A stretch of 64,000 bases of DNA from Pseudomonas sp. BN417 (GTDB lineage: Bacteria; Pseudomonadota; Gammaproteobacteria; Pseudomonadales; Pseudomonadaceae), in contig NZ_SSOJ01000141.1 in assembly GCF_029871205.1 (NCBI RefSeq), forward strand, positions 26,682-90,681, written 5' to 3'. Both the position numbers and the translations under genes were made by a program. Positions 27,561-38,105 of the stretch are shown here, piece after piece. Under the pieces are notes generated by a model. The model made no database searches. It was given only the letters and a program-made list of their open reading frames with translations, and was not told the origin of the DNA. Numbering within the stretch: position 1 is the stretch's first letter; each line of letters starts with the position of its first letter.

Positions 27561-27829
27561 GCAAGAACGAGGAACGCATCCGCGAACTCGCCTACCAGAT
27601 CTGGGAGTCCGAGGGCCGCCCGCAAGGCCAGGCTGCCCGCCACTGGGAGATGGCCTGCGTGCTGGTCGACGCCGAAACCGAAGAGCCGGTGAAGGCGCCT
27701 CCCCGGGCGCGGCGCATCAGCAAGCCGAAGACGATGAGCCTGATCGATGCCGCGCCCGAGAACGCGCAGGAGATTGCGCCCGAGAAACCGGCGTCGGCGA
27801 AAAAAACCGGTTCGACCCGCGCGACCTGA
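27557..27829 (+). CDS. DUF2934 protein within the glucan operon
   Basis: A 90-residue protein. The first 40 residues match DUF2934: RIRELAYQIWESEGRPQGQAARHWEMA. The rest is a low-complexity Ala/Pro/Lys tail. Its start overlaps the treY stop (ATGA), and glgX follows 26 bases later, so it is expressed with the trehalose/glycogen enzymes. The family has no firm function. A basic tail and a short helical domain could allow binding to glucan, protein or nucleic acid, but nothing decides between them. Confidence 0.8.
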   Translation: MSKNEERIRELAYQIWESEGRPQGQAARHWEMACVLVDAETEEPVKAPPRARRISKPKTMSLIDAAPENAQEIAPEKPASAKKTGSTRAT

Positions 27830-27855
27830 TCCTGAACGGCCACTGAGGAGGTTCC

Positions 27856-30009
27856 ATGAGCAGGCCGCGCGCCCATGCTCCGCAGATCGTTCGGCACTCG
27901 CGGGTCAGCGAGGGCCATCCTTTCCCCCTGGGCGCCACCTGGGACGGTCTGGGGGTCAATTTCTCGCTATTCTCGGCCCATGCCACCAGGGTCGAGCTGT
28001 GCCTGTTCGACACCACCGGCGAGACCGAACTGGAGCGCATCGACCTGCCGGAATACACCGACGAGATCTGGCACGGCTACCTGCCCGACGCCCATCCGGG
28101 ACAGGTCTATGGTTACCGGGTGCATGGCCCCTACGAGCCCGACGCGGGGCACCGTTTCAATCCGAACAAGCTGCTGATCGACCCCTACGCCAAGCAACTG
28201 GTGGGCAGGCTGCGCTGGTCAGAATCACTGTTCGGCTACGTGATCGGCTCGAAGGACGCCGACCTCAGCTTCGACGAGCGCGACAGCGCCGCCTTCGTGC
28301 CCAAGTGCAGGGTCATCGACCCGGCCTTCACCTGGGGCGCACAGCAACGCTTCCGTACCCCCTGGGACAGCACCCTGATCTACGAGGCCCACCTGCGCGG
28401 CATCAGCATGCGCCATCCGGCGGTGCCCGAGAGCCTGCGCGGCACCTTCGCCGGCCTGATGAACGCAGAGCTGCTGCAGCACATACGTTCCCTGGGAGTG
28501 TCCGCCATTGAGCTTCTACCGGTACATGCCTTCCTCAACGACAAGCACCTGCTGGAAAAGGGCATGAACAACTACTGGGGCTACAACAGCATCGCCTTCT
28601 TCGCGCCCCATCCGGCCTACCTCGCCGGCGGCCAGGTCAACGAGTTCAAGGAAATGGTCGCCCACCTGCACGACGCCGGCCTGGAGCTGATCCTTGACGT
28701 GGTCTACAACCACACCGCCGAGGGCAACGAGCTGGGTCCGACCCTGAGCATGCGCGGCATCGACAACGCCACCTACTACCGCCTGGTGTCCGGTAAACGG
28801 CGCTGCTACGTCAACGACTCCGGCACCGGCAACACCCTCGACCTCAGCCATCCCTGCGTGCTGCAGATGGTCACCGATTCCCTGCGCTACTGGGCCAGCG
28901 AGATGCGCGTGGACGGTTTCCGCTTCGACCTGGCGACCATCCTCGCCCGCCAAGCCCATGGCTATGAGGAGCGCCACGGCTTTCTCGTGGCCTGCCGCCA
29001 GGACCCGGTGCTGAGCCGCCTGAAGCTGATCGCCGAACCCTGGGACTGCGGACCAGGCGGCTACCAGGTGGGCGGTTTCCCACCCGGCTGGGCGGAATGG
29101 AACGACCGTTTCCGCGACTCGGTGCGGGCCTTCTGGCGCGGCGATGGCGGGCAGATGGCCAAGCTCGCCAAGCGCCTCACCGCTTCCGGCGACCTGTTCA
29201 ACCAGCGCGGCCGGAGGCCCTTCGCCTCGGTGAACTTCATCACCGCCCACGACGGTTTCACCCTGCGCGACCTGGTGACCTACGACCACAAGCACAACGA
29301 GGCCAATGGCGAGGACAACCGTGACGGCAGCGACCACAACCTGTCCTGGAACCACGGCTGCGAAGGCCCCACCGACGATCCGGAGATCCGCGCCCTGCGC
29401 CTGCGGCAGATGCGCAACCTGCTGGCCACCCTGCTGTTCTCCCAGGGCACCCCGATGCTGCTGGCCGGCGACGAATTCAGCCGCACCCAGCATGGCAACA
29501 ACAACGTCTACTGCCAGGACAACGAAACCGGCTGGGTGGACTGGTCCCTGGACGAGGAAGGCCGCAGCCTGCTGGAGTTCACCCGGCGCCTGGTGAGCCT
29601 GCGCCGGGCCTATCCGATCATGCGTCGGAGCCGGTTCCTGGTAGGGCTCTACAACGAGGAGCTGGGAGTCAAGGACGTGACCTGGCTGGCCCCCGACGGC
29701 GCCGAAATGACCGAGGAACAGTGGCTGGACGACCACGCGCGCTGCATGGGCATGCTCATGGACGGCCGCGCCCAGCCCACCGGCATCCGCCGCAGCGGCG
29801 CCGACGCCACCCTGCTATTGCTGGTCAACGCCCACCACGAAGCGGTGAACTTCCGCCTCCCGGAAGTGGCCCAGGGCAGCGGCTGGGCCTGCCTGCTGGA
29901 TACCAACAGGCCCGATTTTCGGGCCCTGGAAGCGCACGACTTCGGCTCGGAATACGCCGTGACCAGCCGTTCGCTGCTGCTGTTCGAGCTGCAGGCCGCC
30001 AACCCCTAG
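27856..30009 (+). CDS. glgX: Glycogen debranching enzyme
   Basis: A 717-residue GH13 isoamylase-type enzyme that removes short branches from glycogen. An N-terminal CBM48-like domain covers roughly 15-110 (PLGATWDGLGVNFSLFS). The catalytic Asp is in VDGFRFDLATILAR (about 359) and the acid Glu in LIAEPWDCGPGGYQVGGFP (about 394). TAHDGFTLRDLVTYDHKHN is diagnostic. GAGGAGG lies just before the ATG. It is the last gene of the operon and is followed by a half REP element. Confidence 0.94.
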   Translation: MSRPRAHAPQIVRHSRVSEGHPFPLGATWDGLGVNFSLFSAHATRVELCLFDTTGETELERIDLPEYTDEIWHGYLPDAHPGQVYGYRVHGPYEPDAGHRFNPNKLLIDPYAKQLVGRLRWSESLFGYVIGSKDADLSFDERDSAAFVPKCRVIDPAFTWGAQQRFRTPWDSTLIYEAHLRGISMRHPAVPESLRGTFAGLMNAELLQHIRSLGVSAIELLPVHAFLNDKHLLEKGMNNYWGYNSIAFFAPHPAYLAGGQVNEFKEMVAHLHDAGLELILDVVYNHTAEGNELGPTLSMRGIDNATYYRLVSGKRRCYVNDSGTGNTLDLSHPCVLQMVTDSLRYWASEMRVDGFRFDLATILARQAHGYEERHGFLVACRQDPVLSRLKLIAEPWDCGPGGYQVGGFPPGWAEWNDRFRDSVRAFWRGDGGQMAKLAKRLTASGDLFNQRGRRPFASVNFITAHDGFTLRDLVTYDHKHNEANGEDNRDGSDHNLSWNHGCEGPTDDPEIRALRLRQMRNLLATLLFSQGTPMLLAGDEFSRTQHGNNNVYCQDNETGWVDWSLDEEGRSLLEFTRRLVSLRRAYPIMRRSRFLVGLYNEELGVKDVTWLAPDGAEMTEEQWLDDHARCMGMLMDGRAQPTGIRRSGADATLLLLVNAHHEAVNFRLPEVAQGSGWACLLDTNRPDFRALEAHDFGSEYAVTSRSLLLFELQAANP

Positions 30010-30029
30010 GCTCCAAGGGGCCGCTCTTC

Positions 30030-30050
30030 TGTGGGGGCGAATTCATTCGC
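30030..30050. repeat. Half REP-like element after glgX
   Basis: TGTGGGGGCGAATTCATTCGC is a single arm of the paired element at 10237 and 17813. The expected partner arm is missing; the DNA beyond it leads into a decayed alcohol dehydrogenase start. Confidence 0.7.
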
Positions 30051-30207
30051 GAAAACAGGCCGCAGGTGCGCCCTCGGACGCGCGGCATTCCCCCCGTCAA
30101 AAACCCTGAACCCCTCTCCGCCCTGCCAGTCGGAAAACTAGGGGCCGCGCTCCGGCGGCCGATGCGACTGCGCCTGCCGACCTCGCCGGCGGCACCAGGA
30201 GAAGAAC

Positions 30208-30336
30208 ATGAAAGCCGTGGTTTTCCATGACGTGGGGGATATTCGGCTCGACGATGTACCCGAGCCCGGCCTGCAGGAGCCCATCGGCGCCTCGTCCTGC
30301 CACGAAGCGCGCTCGGCCAGGCCGGGCAACCACTGA
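30208..30336 (+). pseudogene. N-terminal stub of a zinc-dependent alcohol dehydrogenase
   Basis: With AGGAGAAGAAC before the ATG, the frame reads MKAVVFHDVGDIRLDDVPEP, the typical first 20 residues of zinc-containing alcohol/formaldehyde dehydrogenases. It then turns into unrelated sequence (GLQEPIGASSCHEARSARPGNH) and stops after 42 residues. The catalytic Cys, His and NAD regions, some 330 residues, are missing. From memory, the P. aeruginosa equivalent locus has an intact dehydrogenase gene between glgX and the phospholipase-D gene, so this looks like a deletion scar. Confidence 0.7.
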
Positions 30337-30346
30337 GGGTCGAGTC

Positions 30347-31159
30347 ATGAGTGAGATTCGCAGGAGCGAGACCGTGACCACCATTCCCACGTCCGAGATC
30401 GTCATCGACCGGGTCACCGCGGTGCATCGGCTGCAGGTGCTGACCATCAACACCCACAAGGGCTTCGCCGCCCTGAACCGACGCTTCATCCTGCCGGAGC
30501 TGCGCGACGCGGTACGCACCACGGAAGCCGACCTGGTATTCCTCCAGGAAGTGCTGGGCAACCATGACCGCCACGCCAAGCGCTACCGGGACTGGCCGAC
30601 GACGCCACAGTACGAGTTCCTCGCCGACAGCATGTGGCCGCAGTTCGCCTACGGCCGCAACGCGGTCTACCCCAACGGCCATCACGGCAATGCGCTGTTG
30701 TCGAAGTTTCCCATCATCCAGCACGACAACCACGACGTCACGGTCAACGGCAACGAGCAGCGCGGCTTGCTGCATTGCGTGCTGGACGTCCCCGGCCACC
30801 GCGAGGTGCATGCCATCTGCGTGCACCTGGGGCTGCGCGAATCGCACCGGCAGAATCAGCTCGGACTGCTCTGCGACCTGCTGGCGACCCTCTCCCCGGA
30901 AGCGCCGGTGATAGTCGCCGGAGACTTCAACGACTGGCGCCTGCGCGCCGACAACCTGCTGGCCGAGCAGTCGCTGGTGGAAGCCTTCCGTTGGGCCTAT
31001 GGCATGCCGGCCAAGAGCTTCCCGGCGCGCTATCCGTTGCTCTGCCTGGACCGCATCTACGTGCGCAACGCCACCAGCCACGAACCGGTGGTGCTCTCAA
31101 CCCGGCCCTGGTCGCACCTCTCCGACCACGCGCCGCTGGCCGCGGAGATCCGGCTTTGA
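30347..31159 (+). CDS. Endonuclease/exonuclease/phosphatase (EEP) family hydrolase
   Basis: A 270-residue EEP-superfamily metal-dependent hydrolase. Visible motifs are LTINTHKGF near residue 33, the metal Glu in LVFLQEVLGNH, the catalytic VIVAGDFNDWR with Asp and Asn, LDRIYVRN, and the terminal SDHAPLAAEI with the catalytic His. Members hydrolyse nucleic acid or phospholipid phosphodiesters. No signal peptide is clear. It overlaps the next gene, a cardiolipin synthase-like protein, so a membrane phospholipid role is plausible but unproven. Confidence 0.85.
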   Translation: MSEIRRSETVTTIPTSEIVIDRVTAVHRLQVLTINTHKGFAALNRRFILPELRDAVRTTEADLVFLQEVLGNHDRHAKRYRDWPTTPQYEFLADSMWPQFAYGRNAVYPNGHHGNALLSKFPIIQHDNHDVTVNGNEQRGLLHCVLDVPGHREVHAICVHLGLRESHRQNQLGLLCDLLATLSPEAPVIVAGDFNDWRLRADNLLAEQSLVEAFRWAYGMPAKSFPARYPLLCLDRIYVRNATSHEPVVLSTRPWSHLSDHAPLAAEIRL

Positions 31160-32364
31160 CCAGTCCATGGCGCGACGGCAACCAGGTCAGCCTGCTGATC
31201 AATGGCGAGGACTACTTCCCGCGGGTGTTCGACTGCGTCCGCGCCGCCCGCGAAGAAGTGCTGATAGAGACCTTCATCATCTTCGAGGACAAGGTGGGCC
31301 ACGAGCTGCAGCAGGTGTTGATCGAGGCGGCCCAACGCGGCGTGCGCGTGGAGCTGGCGGTGGACGGATATGGCACCGCGGACCTCGGCCGGGAATTCGT
31401 CGCCGCCATGACCCGGGTCGGAGTCAACGTCCATGTGTTCGACCCCAGCCCGCGCCTGCTGGGCATGCGCACCAACCTCTTCCGCCGCCTGCATCGCAAG
31501 ATAGTGGTGATCGATGGCGAGCGCGCCTTCGTCGGCGGCATCAACTTTTCCGCCGACCACCTGGCCGACTACGGCCCCATGGCCAAGCAGGACTACGCCG
31601 TGGAAGTCACCGGCCCGGTGGTGGCCGACCTGCACCGTTCAAGCCTGGGTCTGCTGCGCCCGGCCCTCGACGAGCCCAGCCAGGTGCGGCCGCCGGCGCG
31701 GCCCACGGGCAGGGTGCGGGTGCTGCTGGCCGAGCGTGACAATGACCGGCACACCACCGATATCGAACAGCAATACCTGCAGGCCATTCGGGCCGCCACC
31801 TCGCGGCTGGTGGTGGCCAACGCCTACTTCTTCCCCGGCTACCGCCTGCTGCGCGAGCTGCGCAACGCCGCCCGGCGCGGGGTGAAGGTCAGCCTGATCC
31901 TCCAGGGCCTGCCCGACATGCCCTGGGCGCGGGGCTTCTCGCGGCTGCTCTACAACTACCTGCTGCGCGATGGGGTGACCATCCACGAGTACTGCCAGCG
32001 GCCGCTGCACGGCAAGGTGGCGCTGGTGGACGGGGAATGGTCCACCGTCGGCTCCAGCAACCTCGACCCCTTGAGCCTGGCGCTGAACCTGGAAGCCAAC
32101 CTGATCATCCGCGACGCGGACTTCAACCAGCGCCTGCACAACCACCTGGTGCAGCTGGCCACGGAACACTGCACGCGCATCAGCCTGGAGCGGATCATCC
32201 GCGGCTACTGGTGGCGGGCGCCGCTGATCTTTCTCTGTTTCCACTTCATCCGCCGTTTCCCGGCCATTGCCGGCTGGTTCCCAGCTCACGCGCCGAGCCT
32301 CGAATCCCTGCACCCGGAAACGGACGCCGACGCCGGGCCCCGCTATGACGAGGGCAAGACCTGA
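31156..32364 (+). CDS. clsB: Cardiolipin synthase B-like phospholipase D family protein
   Basis: A 402-residue protein with two HKD motifs, the hallmark of phospholipase D enzymes: HRKIVVIDGERAFVGGINFS (about residue 114) and HGKVALVDGEWSTVGSSNLD (about 280). Size and spacing match ClsB, which joins phospholipid head groups to make cardiolipin or related lipids. A hydrophobic stretch near the C-terminus could sit in the membrane. It begins with TTG in a TTGA overlap with the upstream stop; the first good internal ATG would delete conserved sequence. The TGATGA junction couples it to the next membrane protein gene. Confidence 0.87.
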   Translation: MTSPWRDGNQVSLLINGEDYFPRVFDCVRAAREEVLIETFIIFEDKVGHELQQVLIEAAQRGVRVELAVDGYGTADLGREFVAAMTRVGVNVHVFDPSPRLLGMRTNLFRRLHRKIVVIDGERAFVGGINFSADHLADYGPMAKQDYAVEVTGPVVADLHRSSLGLLRPALDEPSQVRPPARPTGRVRVLLAERDNDRHTTDIEQQYLQAIRAATSRLVVANAYFFPGYRLLRELRNAARRGVKVSLILQGLPDMPWARGFSRLLYNYLLRDGVTIHEYCQRPLHGKVALVDGEWSTVGSSNLDPLSLALNLEANLIIRDADFNQRLHNHLVQLATEHCTRISLERIIRGYWWRAPLIFLCFHFIRRFPAIAGWFPAHAPSLESLHPETDADAGPRYDEGKT

Positions 32365-33344
32365 TGACCACCGACAAGGAGAATCCCTGGTTCACCTGGG
32401 GCATGCGCCTGTTCACCCTGTTCTTCCTGATCCTGGTGCCGGTGCTGCTCTACACCCTGGTGAAGAACCTCGACTGGCGGGAAGTGGAGCAATCCTTCAA
32501 GACCTACAGCACCCTCACCCTGATGGTGGGCGTCGCCCTGGCCTTCTCCAGCTACATGGTGTTCAGCATCTTCGACCTGATCGGCCGGGCCTATACCGAG
32601 CACCATCTGCCGGCACGCCAGGTGATCCCGGTGGCCTTCGTCTGCTACGCCTTCAACCTCAACTTCACCACCTGGGTCGGCGGCGTGGCCCTGCGCTACC
32701 GGCTGTACAAGCGCCTGGGGCTGGACACCGCCACCGTCACCCGCGTCATCAGCCTGGGCATCATCACCAATTGGGTGGGCTACATGGCCCTGGCCGGGCT
32801 GGTGTTCTCGCTGCGCATGGTGAACCTGCCGGATAACTGGAAGATCGGCATCACCGGCCTGCAGCTGATCGGATTCCTGCTCCTGGCCCTGGCCGGCGCC
32901 TACCTCTATGCCTGCGGTTACGCCAAGCGCCGCACCTGGTCCTGGCGCGACCACGAGATCACCCTGCCCTCCCTGCGCCTGGCGCTGATCCAGGTCTGGC
33001 TGGGTGCCATCAACTGGGCGCTGATGGCGTCGCTGATCTTCTGGCTGCTGCCCAAGGAAGCCTTCTACCCGTCCATCCTCGGCATCCTGCTGATCAGCTG
33101 CGTGGCCGGGGTGATCACCCATATCCCCGCCGGCCTGGGCGTACTGGAGACCGTCTTCCTCGCCCTGCTCCACGATCAGCTCAGCCAGGGCAGCCTGGTG
33201 GCAGCGCTGCTGGGCTACCGCACCCTCTACTTCCTGCTGCCGCTGATGGTGGCGGTGATCGCCTACCTGATCCTGGAAAAACGCGCCAAGCATATCCGCC
33301 GACACCACAAGCACAGGGTCAAACCGGCACCTGAAAAATTGTAG
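32364..33344 (+). CDS. YbhN/UPF0104-like integral membrane protein
   Basis: A 326-residue protein with about eight hydrophobic helices and the family motif CYAFNLNFTTWVGGVALRYRLYKRLGL, seen in the membrane half of lysylphosphatidylglycerol synthases and in YbhN. ITHIPAGLGVLETVFLALL (about 252-270) is also typical. In E. coli ybhN is likewise next to the cardiolipin synthase clsB and an EEP protein (ybhP), so the three form a conserved phospholipid-related unit. The exact role is not known; lipid movement or modification is inferred. Confidence 0.87.
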   Translation: MTTDKENPWFTWGMRLFTLFFLILVPVLLYTLVKNLDWREVEQSFKTYSTLTLMVGVALAFSSYMVFSIFDLIGRAYTEHHLPARQVIPVAFVCYAFNLNFTTWVGGVALRYRLYKRLGLDTATVTRVISLGIITNWVGYMALAGLVFSLRMVNLPDNWKIGITGLQLIGFLLLALAGAYLYACGYAKRRTWSWRDHEITLPSLRLALIQVWLGAINWALMASLIFWLLPKEAFYPSILGILLISCVAGVITHIPAGLGVLETVFLALLHDQLSQGSLVAALLGYRTLYFLLPLMVAVIAYLILEKRAKHIRRHHKHRVKPAPEKL

Positions 33345-33417
33345 GTGGTTGCGGCGCCGACAGGTGGAAATCCACCCGACGGTTCGGTTCGACTCAGACC
33401 GTAGCCCGAGCTGGGCT

Positions 33418-33484
33418 TGTAGGAGCGAGCTTGCTCGCGAACAGCCTTTCGCGAGCAAGAACTCGGCGTCCCCTTGCTCCTACA
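33418..33484. repeat. REP-like palindrome (TAGGAGCGAGCTTGCTCGCG family)
   Basis: TGTAGGAGCGAGCTTGCTCGCGAA and the inverted TTCGCGAGCAAG ... TTGCTCCTACA enclose a short centre. The second copy is at 4222-4277. Confidence 0.8.
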
Positions 33485-33599
33485 CAAGGCCCCCGCCTCG
33501 TCCACACAGGCCCGCCACCTCAAGGCGGCGAAGCGCCGAGTCGGGTCCACCCTTGCAGCCGTGCCTTCTTTGGCCGCCTTGCCAGGTGGTGCGAACGTT

Positions 33600-33764
33600 T
33601 CACCCTTCCGCCGAGCGACCAGCCGGCGCCCGCATTGCCTCCAACTTGAGGTAACGGCTGCTGCCGCAACGGCTGCAGCAATGCCAGATAAGGTCCTCGT
33701 TGCCCATGTGGACCGGGGTGCCCGCTTTCCATGCGCAGCCGTAGAAGAAGCAGATGAAGGTCAT
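33600..33764 (-). CDS. Small Cys-rich protein with zinc-ribbon-like C-x2-C
   Basis: A 54-residue protein. It has a good GGGAGG ribosome site 5 bases before its ATG, which is the main support for it. It starts MTFICFFYGCAWKAG and has HCCSRCGSSRYLKLE (about 28-42), a knuckle-like CxxC typical of small Pseudomonas Cys-rich proteins. Between the first and second parts is a short hydrophilic GNEDLIWH. No operon partner is obvious. The function is unknown. Confidence 0.5.
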   Translation of the reverse strand: MTFICFFYGCAWKAGTPVHMGNEDLIWHCCSRCGSSRYLKLEAMRAPAGRSAEG

Positions 33765-33934
33765 TACAGCCTCCCGCGCTACTCGCAAGAGCCGTGCATG
33801 GAACCTTGGACCTCGGGCTTGCGCCGTTAGCTCAGGTCTTCGCCGGAGGGCTCCACCCAGCGGAAAGATGGAACCCGGCGCCGCGTCCAGTCTGTCTACC
33901 CGAGCAGGAGCAACGCCAGACGGAGAGCCAGCCC

Positions 33935-34159
33935 ATGCCAAAGAAGACCCTCTACCTGATCAGCTACATCCTCAATGACCAGACTCGCAGCGTGGAAGTG
34001 AGATCCGACAGCGAGGCCATGACACCCGACCAGGCGCGCTTTTACCTGGGTTCCATCCATACTTCCGAATTACCAGAGGCCATCACCGACATCCAGGTGA
34101 CGCGCATCGTCCACCCGAAAAAGGACGGCCCTACCCCGGCCCATAACCTGCAGCCATGA
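33935..34159 (+). CDS. Small hypothetical protein
   Basis: A 74-residue soluble protein beginning MPKKTLYLISYILNDQ with CGGAGAG before the ATG. It has mixed alpha/beta character (TDIQVTRIVHPKK near the end) and no recognised motif. Its stop overlaps the start of the NmrA-like gene (ATGA), so the two are one transcript. Confidence 0.6.
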   Translation: MPKKTLYLISYILNDQTRSVEVRSDSEAMTPDQARFYLGSIHTSELPEAITDIQVTRIVHPKKDGPTPAHNLQP

Positions 34160-34791
34160 AGAATCTCGAGACCCCCGCGGTGAAGCTGGCCATCTACGGC
34201 GCCCAGGGCGCCCTGGGCAGCGCCTTGCTGGTGGAGGCCCTGCACCGCCAGTACGAAGCCACCGCCGTGCTCAGCGACCTCAATTCGGTCACCGCGCGCC
34301 CCGGCATCCGCGCCAAGACCGGCAACCTGTTCGATGCCCTCAGCGTGAGCCAGAGCGTGGTGGGCAAGGATGCGGTGATCTGCGTGCTGTCCAGCACGCG
34401 GCTGCCGGCAGGCCCGGTAGACAGCAGCGATCGGGCCTTCCACAAGGTATTCAGTGCGGTAAGTGCGCTGATCGACGGGCTGAGCATCGCCGGGGTGAAG
34501 CGCCTGATGGTGATCGACCGGCTGCTCTGGCTGGAACAGTCGCCCGACAGCCCGGCGCCCGCCGCCGAGTACCTGCAGCAGCGCCTGCTGCACAGCGACC
34601 TGCAGTGGACCCTGGTGGAAACCCCGCCCGAAGCCGACGAGCCGCTGGAGTTCGACGATTTCGTGCATGCCCCGGAGAGCAACAAGGCCCAGCCCGTGGA
34701 GCACCTGCGCCGCTTCGCCGCCGGGGCGCTGGACGAGCTGATGCTCGGGCTGCACCTGCGCCAGCGGGTGAGGATTGCGGATTGGGTTTGA
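34156..34791 (+). CDS. NAD(P)-binding Rossmann protein (NmrA/atypical SDR-like)
   Basis: A 211-residue protein. The dinucleotide-binding loop GAQGALGSALL (about 15-25) follows a beta strand KLAIYG. DAVICVLSS marks the fourth strand. The length and the lack of a Tyr-x3-Lys motif suit the short NAD(P)H-binding NmrA-like group, which acts as sensors or reductases. Coupled to a 74-residue protein upstream. Substrate unknown. Confidence 0.75.
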   Translation: MKNLETPAVKLAIYGAQGALGSALLVEALHRQYEATAVLSDLNSVTARPGIRAKTGNLFDALSVSQSVVGKDAVICVLSSTRLPAGPVDSSDRAFHKVFSAVSALIDGLSIAGVKRLMVIDRLLWLEQSPDSPAPAAEYLQQRLLHSDLQWTLVETPPEADEPLEFDDFVHAPESNKAQPVEHLRRFAAGALDELMLGLHLRQRVRIADWV

Positions 34792-34813
34792 CCCCGCAGA
34801 AGCGGGGGATCGG

Positions 34814-34911
34814 TGTGGGGGCGATTTCAATCGCGATTCAGGCCGAAGGCCGGCCCGGGGGTAGGTAGGGGCCCGCTACGCAGGCCTTTCGCGAATGAAT
34901 TCGCTCCCACA
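34814..34911. repeat. Paired REP-like element (TGTGGGGGCGA family)
   Basis: TGTGGGGGCGATTTCAATCGCG at one end and CGCGAATGAATTCGCTCCCACA at the other. It lies between convergent genes (NmrA-like and glgP), where it may also end both transcripts. Confidence 0.8.
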
Positions 34912-34959
34912 AAGAGCCCCCACCAAAAGCCCCCACAAAGAGCCTGGAGCGGCGCCCTC

Positions 34960-37416
<2,457 letters not shown>

Positions 37417-37445
37417 GGCCGTGTCTCTTCGGATTCGGGGCGGGT

Positions 37446-37775
37446 TCAGGCGCTCTTGCGCAGGGCGTCGTAGGAAATGACGCCAAGGCGCGCGAGGAGG
37501 ATGTTCTTCTTCGCCCGCCAGGTGTCGTCGTCGCGGATGCTGTCCAGCAGGTCATGGCCAATCAGGGTCAGCGCGGTGGCGACGCGTCCGGGGTCGCCGC
37601 TCCAGGGGTGGTACTCGACGCACTCCACCAGCCCGGCATGCTCCAGCAGGTGGATGTGGTAGTTCACCGATTCCAGGCTGTGCTCGCCAATGGGCTGCGC
37701 CACGAAGTGGTAGCCCGGCTCCAGCTTCTCGATCGCCAACAGCAGTTCCCTGATCAGGTCCCAGTCCCGCCTCAT
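37446..37775 (-). CDS. DUF2513 protein upstream of glgP
   Basis: A 109-residue protein starting MRRDWDLIRELLLAIEKLEPG, the classic DUF2513 opening. AGGAGA lies 6 bases before this ATG; an ATG 18 bases upstream has no such site. A winged-helix-like core (NYHIHLLEHAGLVEC, LTLIGHDLLDSIRDD) suggests DNA binding. It directly precedes glgP on the same strand, so it may share its transcript or regulate it; this is inference. Confidence 0.82.
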   Translation of the reverse strand: MRRDWDLIRELLLAIEKLEPGYHFVAQPIGEHSLESVNYHIHLLEHAGLVECVEYHPWSGDPGRVATALTLIGHDLLDSIRDDDTWRAKKNILLARLGVISYDALRKSA

Positions 37776-37946
37776 GGCTTTCTCCTCCGTCACTGGCAGT
37801 TGCTCCTTGAAGTTGAGTCCGCAGCTTTTTGCATGAGTTCAGATTTTTGTCGTCCGCCCGCGCACCGCTTATCAGGAACCCTGAACTCCCCGGGAAATGC
37901 CCCGTTCAGAACCAGTGAATGGCCGCCACCGCCAAGGAGACCACCC

Positions 37947-38105
37947 ATGCGTATCGCCGCCGTGCTCTTCCTGCTCGGCAACCTGGCCAGTGGCACCGCC
38001 CTGGCCGGTGCCTGCCATGTGCTCACCCACTACCACAGCGTCGCCCACCTGGGCCAGGCCCGCAGCGATTGCGAGAACGGCGGCGGCACGTGGCAGGACC
38101 AGTGA
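37947..38105 (+). CDS. 52-residue secreted peptide, first gene of a three-gene unit
   Basis: AAGGAGA lies 8 bases before the ATG. The first 20 residues (MRIAAVLFLLGNLASGTALA) form a clear signal peptide, with cleavage predicted before GACH. The mature part is 32 residues with two Cys, four His and a polar GGGTWQDQ end. Its TGA shares a base with the ATG of the DUF3182 gene (TGATG), a sign of coupled translation. It resembles nothing I can name. It could be a small periplasmic binding or regulatory peptide, or a substrate of its neighbours. Confidence 0.65.
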   Translation: MRIAAVLFLLGNLASGTALAGACHVLTHYHSVAHLGQARSDCENGGGTWQDQ

